Assembly (NCBI GenBank): GCA_934217675.1
Contig: CAKQCV010000055.1
Coordinates: forward strand, 1 to 15,535
Length of the DNA: 15,535 bases
Direction: 5' to 3'
DNA from: an uncultured Prevotella sp.
Lineage (GTDB): Bacteria > Bacteroidota > Bacteroidia > Bacteroidales > Bacteroidaceae
Each line of letters opens with the position of its first letter. The stretch's first letter is position 1. Positions 14,466-15,535 of this stretch are shown here, in pieces. Below the pieces are notes generated by a model, which had not been told where the DNA came from, ran no database searches, and was given only the letters and a program-made list of their open reading frames with translations. Position numbers and translations under genes: made by a program.

Positions 14466-15227
14466 ATGAAACTAATATTTCTCGGAACTGGCACATCTGT
14501 CGGTGTGCCAACTATTGGCTGCAAATGCAATGTTTGCACAAGCAAGGATGCTCACGATCGCCGTCTGCGTTGTTCGGCAATGATAGAAACGGAAAAGACA
14601 AGAATTGTTATTGATTGTGGACCGGATTTCCGCGAACAAATGCTACATCAGAAATTCCGCAAGATTGATGCAATACTTATCACACATTCACATTATGACC
14701 ACGTGGGCGGGATTGACGACGTGCGCCCTTTCTGTGTTTTTGGCGACATAAACATTTATGCCGACCCTATATCAGAAAAGAATCTTCATCAAATGATGCC
14801 ATATTGCTTTGCTGAGCATCTGTATCCAGGAGTACCCAAAATCAATTTGCACAAAATTGATAGGCATGAAGAACTGCATATAAACGAGTTATGCATAATG
14901 CCTTTTAGGGTTATGCACGACAAGTTGCCTATTCTCGGCTTCAAAATCGGTAAATTGGCGTATATAACGGATATGAAGACCATCCCTTCAGATGAGATTC
15001 CATTGCTGCAAGATATTGATTATCTCGTTGTAAATGCTTTGCGCTTCAAAAAACAGCACCATTCACACATGCTTGTTGACGAAGCTGTGGCTTTTGCAAA
15101 ACAAACAAGTGCCAAACATGTGTTCTTCACACACATGGGACATGATATCGGACTGCATGAAGAGGTAAACAAAATTTTGCCTGACAATATAAGACTTGCC
15201 TACGACGGAGAAATAGTAGAAATATAA
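14466..15227 (+). CDS. MBL-fold metallohydrolase, PhnP-like phosphodiesterase family
   Basis: A 253-residue cytoplasmic metallo-beta-lactamase-fold hydrolase. The metal-binding motif THSHYDHVGG (residues 73-82) gives His74, His76, Asp78 and His79; further ligands are probably His151 (VMHDKLP), Asp169 (YITDMK) and His223 (FTHMGHD). The N-terminal GTSVGVPTIGCKCNVC holds a cysteine cluster (Cys19, Cys21, Cys24) like the structural zinc site of PhnP, the phosphoribosyl cyclic phosphodiesterase. No phosphonate (phn) genes are nearby, so a PhnP role itself is unlikely; a cyclic nucleotide or other phosphodiester substrate is possible. It is tightly coupled to murB (2-bp gap) and followed by a terminator, so the pair is one operon. 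Confidence 0.9.
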   Translation: MKLIFLGTGTSVGVPTIGCKCNVCTSKDAHDRRLRCSAMIETEKTRIVIDCGPDFREQMLHQKFRKIDAILITHSHYDHVGGIDDVRPFCVFGDINIYADPISEKNLHQMMPYCFAEHLYPGVPKINLHKIDRHEELHINELCIMPFRVMHDKLPILGFKIGKLAYITDMKTIPSDEIPLLQDIDYLVVNALRFKKQHHSHMLVDEAVAFAKQTSAKHVFFTHMGHDIGLHEEVNKILPDNIRLAYDGEIVEI

Positions 15228-15241
15228 AATACAACGCTTCT

Positions 15242-15277
15242 GGCAGGATTAATATCAAAACAAATATTAATTCTGCC
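15242..15277 (+). terminator. Terminator of the murB operon
   Basis: GGCAGGATTAATAT (15242-15255) pairs with ATATTAATTCTGCC (15264-15277), 14 bp with one G-U pair, an 8-nt loop and a trailing TTTATT. Confidence 0.83.
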
Positions 15278-15506
15278 TTTATTGTTCTAATAAAAACAAT
15301 ATGACTCATTGAAAATACAAAGTTGGAGAGGTTCGTATAGAGACAAAAAAAAGAGGATAATATGATCACTCACACTAACCTCCTGAAAACAATTCTAACG
15401 ATTGATTTTATGAACATAACTATAAAAACGCTATAATCATAAATATCATCATCGTTTTAAATCTAATAACATAATCTTTACCTTAAATCTATCAAACTAC
15501 TAACCT
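15278..15506. other. AT-rich leader region, no gene or promoter recognised
   Basis: About 230 bp between the terminator and the last ATG. No ORF, and no TAnnTTTG box on the plus strand, was seen. A weak GAGGTT/AACCTC pairing (15328-15333, 15377-15382) is not convincing. Confidence 0.4.
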
Positions 15507-15535
15507 ATGAAAAAATGTATTCTCCCGAACACGTT
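15507..15535 (+). CDS. Possible gene start at the right edge (partial)
   Basis: An ATG at 15507 opens a frame reading MKKCILPNT before the window ends. MKK after an AT-rich leader with CTAACCT just before it is a typical start of a secreted Bacteroidetes protein, but nine codons cannot identify a product. Confidence 0.4.

Noticed and set aside
1..15535. tRNA or rRNA genes and insertion sequences
   Set aside because: No cloverleaf-like segment, rRNA signature or transposase reading frame was seen on either strand.

Overview
The window looks like chromosomal DNA from a Bacteroidales bacterium, most likely Prevotella or a close relative. The reasons are the promoter style (TAnnTTTG -7 boxes, two of them with a TTTG -33 element at 19 and 21 bp), the near absence of Shine-Dalgarno sites, and the gene families: an Alx/TerC exporter with an extended loop, a PorT-like outer-membrane barrel, a DUF4348-like lipoprotein, and a hybrid-two-component-like sensor regulator. 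The genus is an inference; there is no rRNA or other marker in the window.

Layout. Bases 1-1574 hold the 3' end of a GH2 beta-galactosidase gene followed, 3 bp later, by a YghZ-type aldo/keto reductase, ending in a strong terminator hairpin. A convergent Alx/TerC metal exporter (1621-2649, minus) is divergent from a small secreted beta-barrel gene (2869-3555). Next come a HIT protein, trmD and a DUF805 membrane protein (3864-5518), which look like one operon. pheS (minus, 5635-6672) diverges from a large membrane regulator (6904-9984), which converges on a secreted PL1 pectate lyase (minus, 10044-11837). A 657-bp non-coding stretch follows, and contains a roughly 270-bp, highly structured repeat element built from the nonamer GTGAGGGAT and its complement. 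Then come a lipoprotein (12495-13337), a murB-metallohydrolase pair (13450-15227), and the first codons of a possible further gene at the right edge.

How the genes fit together. Most are housekeeping: tRNA modification (trmD), phenylalanyl-tRNA charging (pheS), peptidoglycan precursor synthesis (murB). The accessory part is the regulator plus pectate lyase, which reads as a minimal carbohydrate-utilisation locus without its own SusC/SusD pair: a periplasmic propeller sensor probably controls the lyase.

The two most interesting items are (i) the regulator, which keeps the propeller, Y_Y_Y, membrane and AraC DNA-binding parts of a Bacteroidetes hybrid two-component system but has no kinase or receiver domain, so must signal directly across the membrane; and (ii) the GTGAGGGAT element at 12023-12293, with terminal inverted repeats and several internal hairpins, which no coding feature explains.
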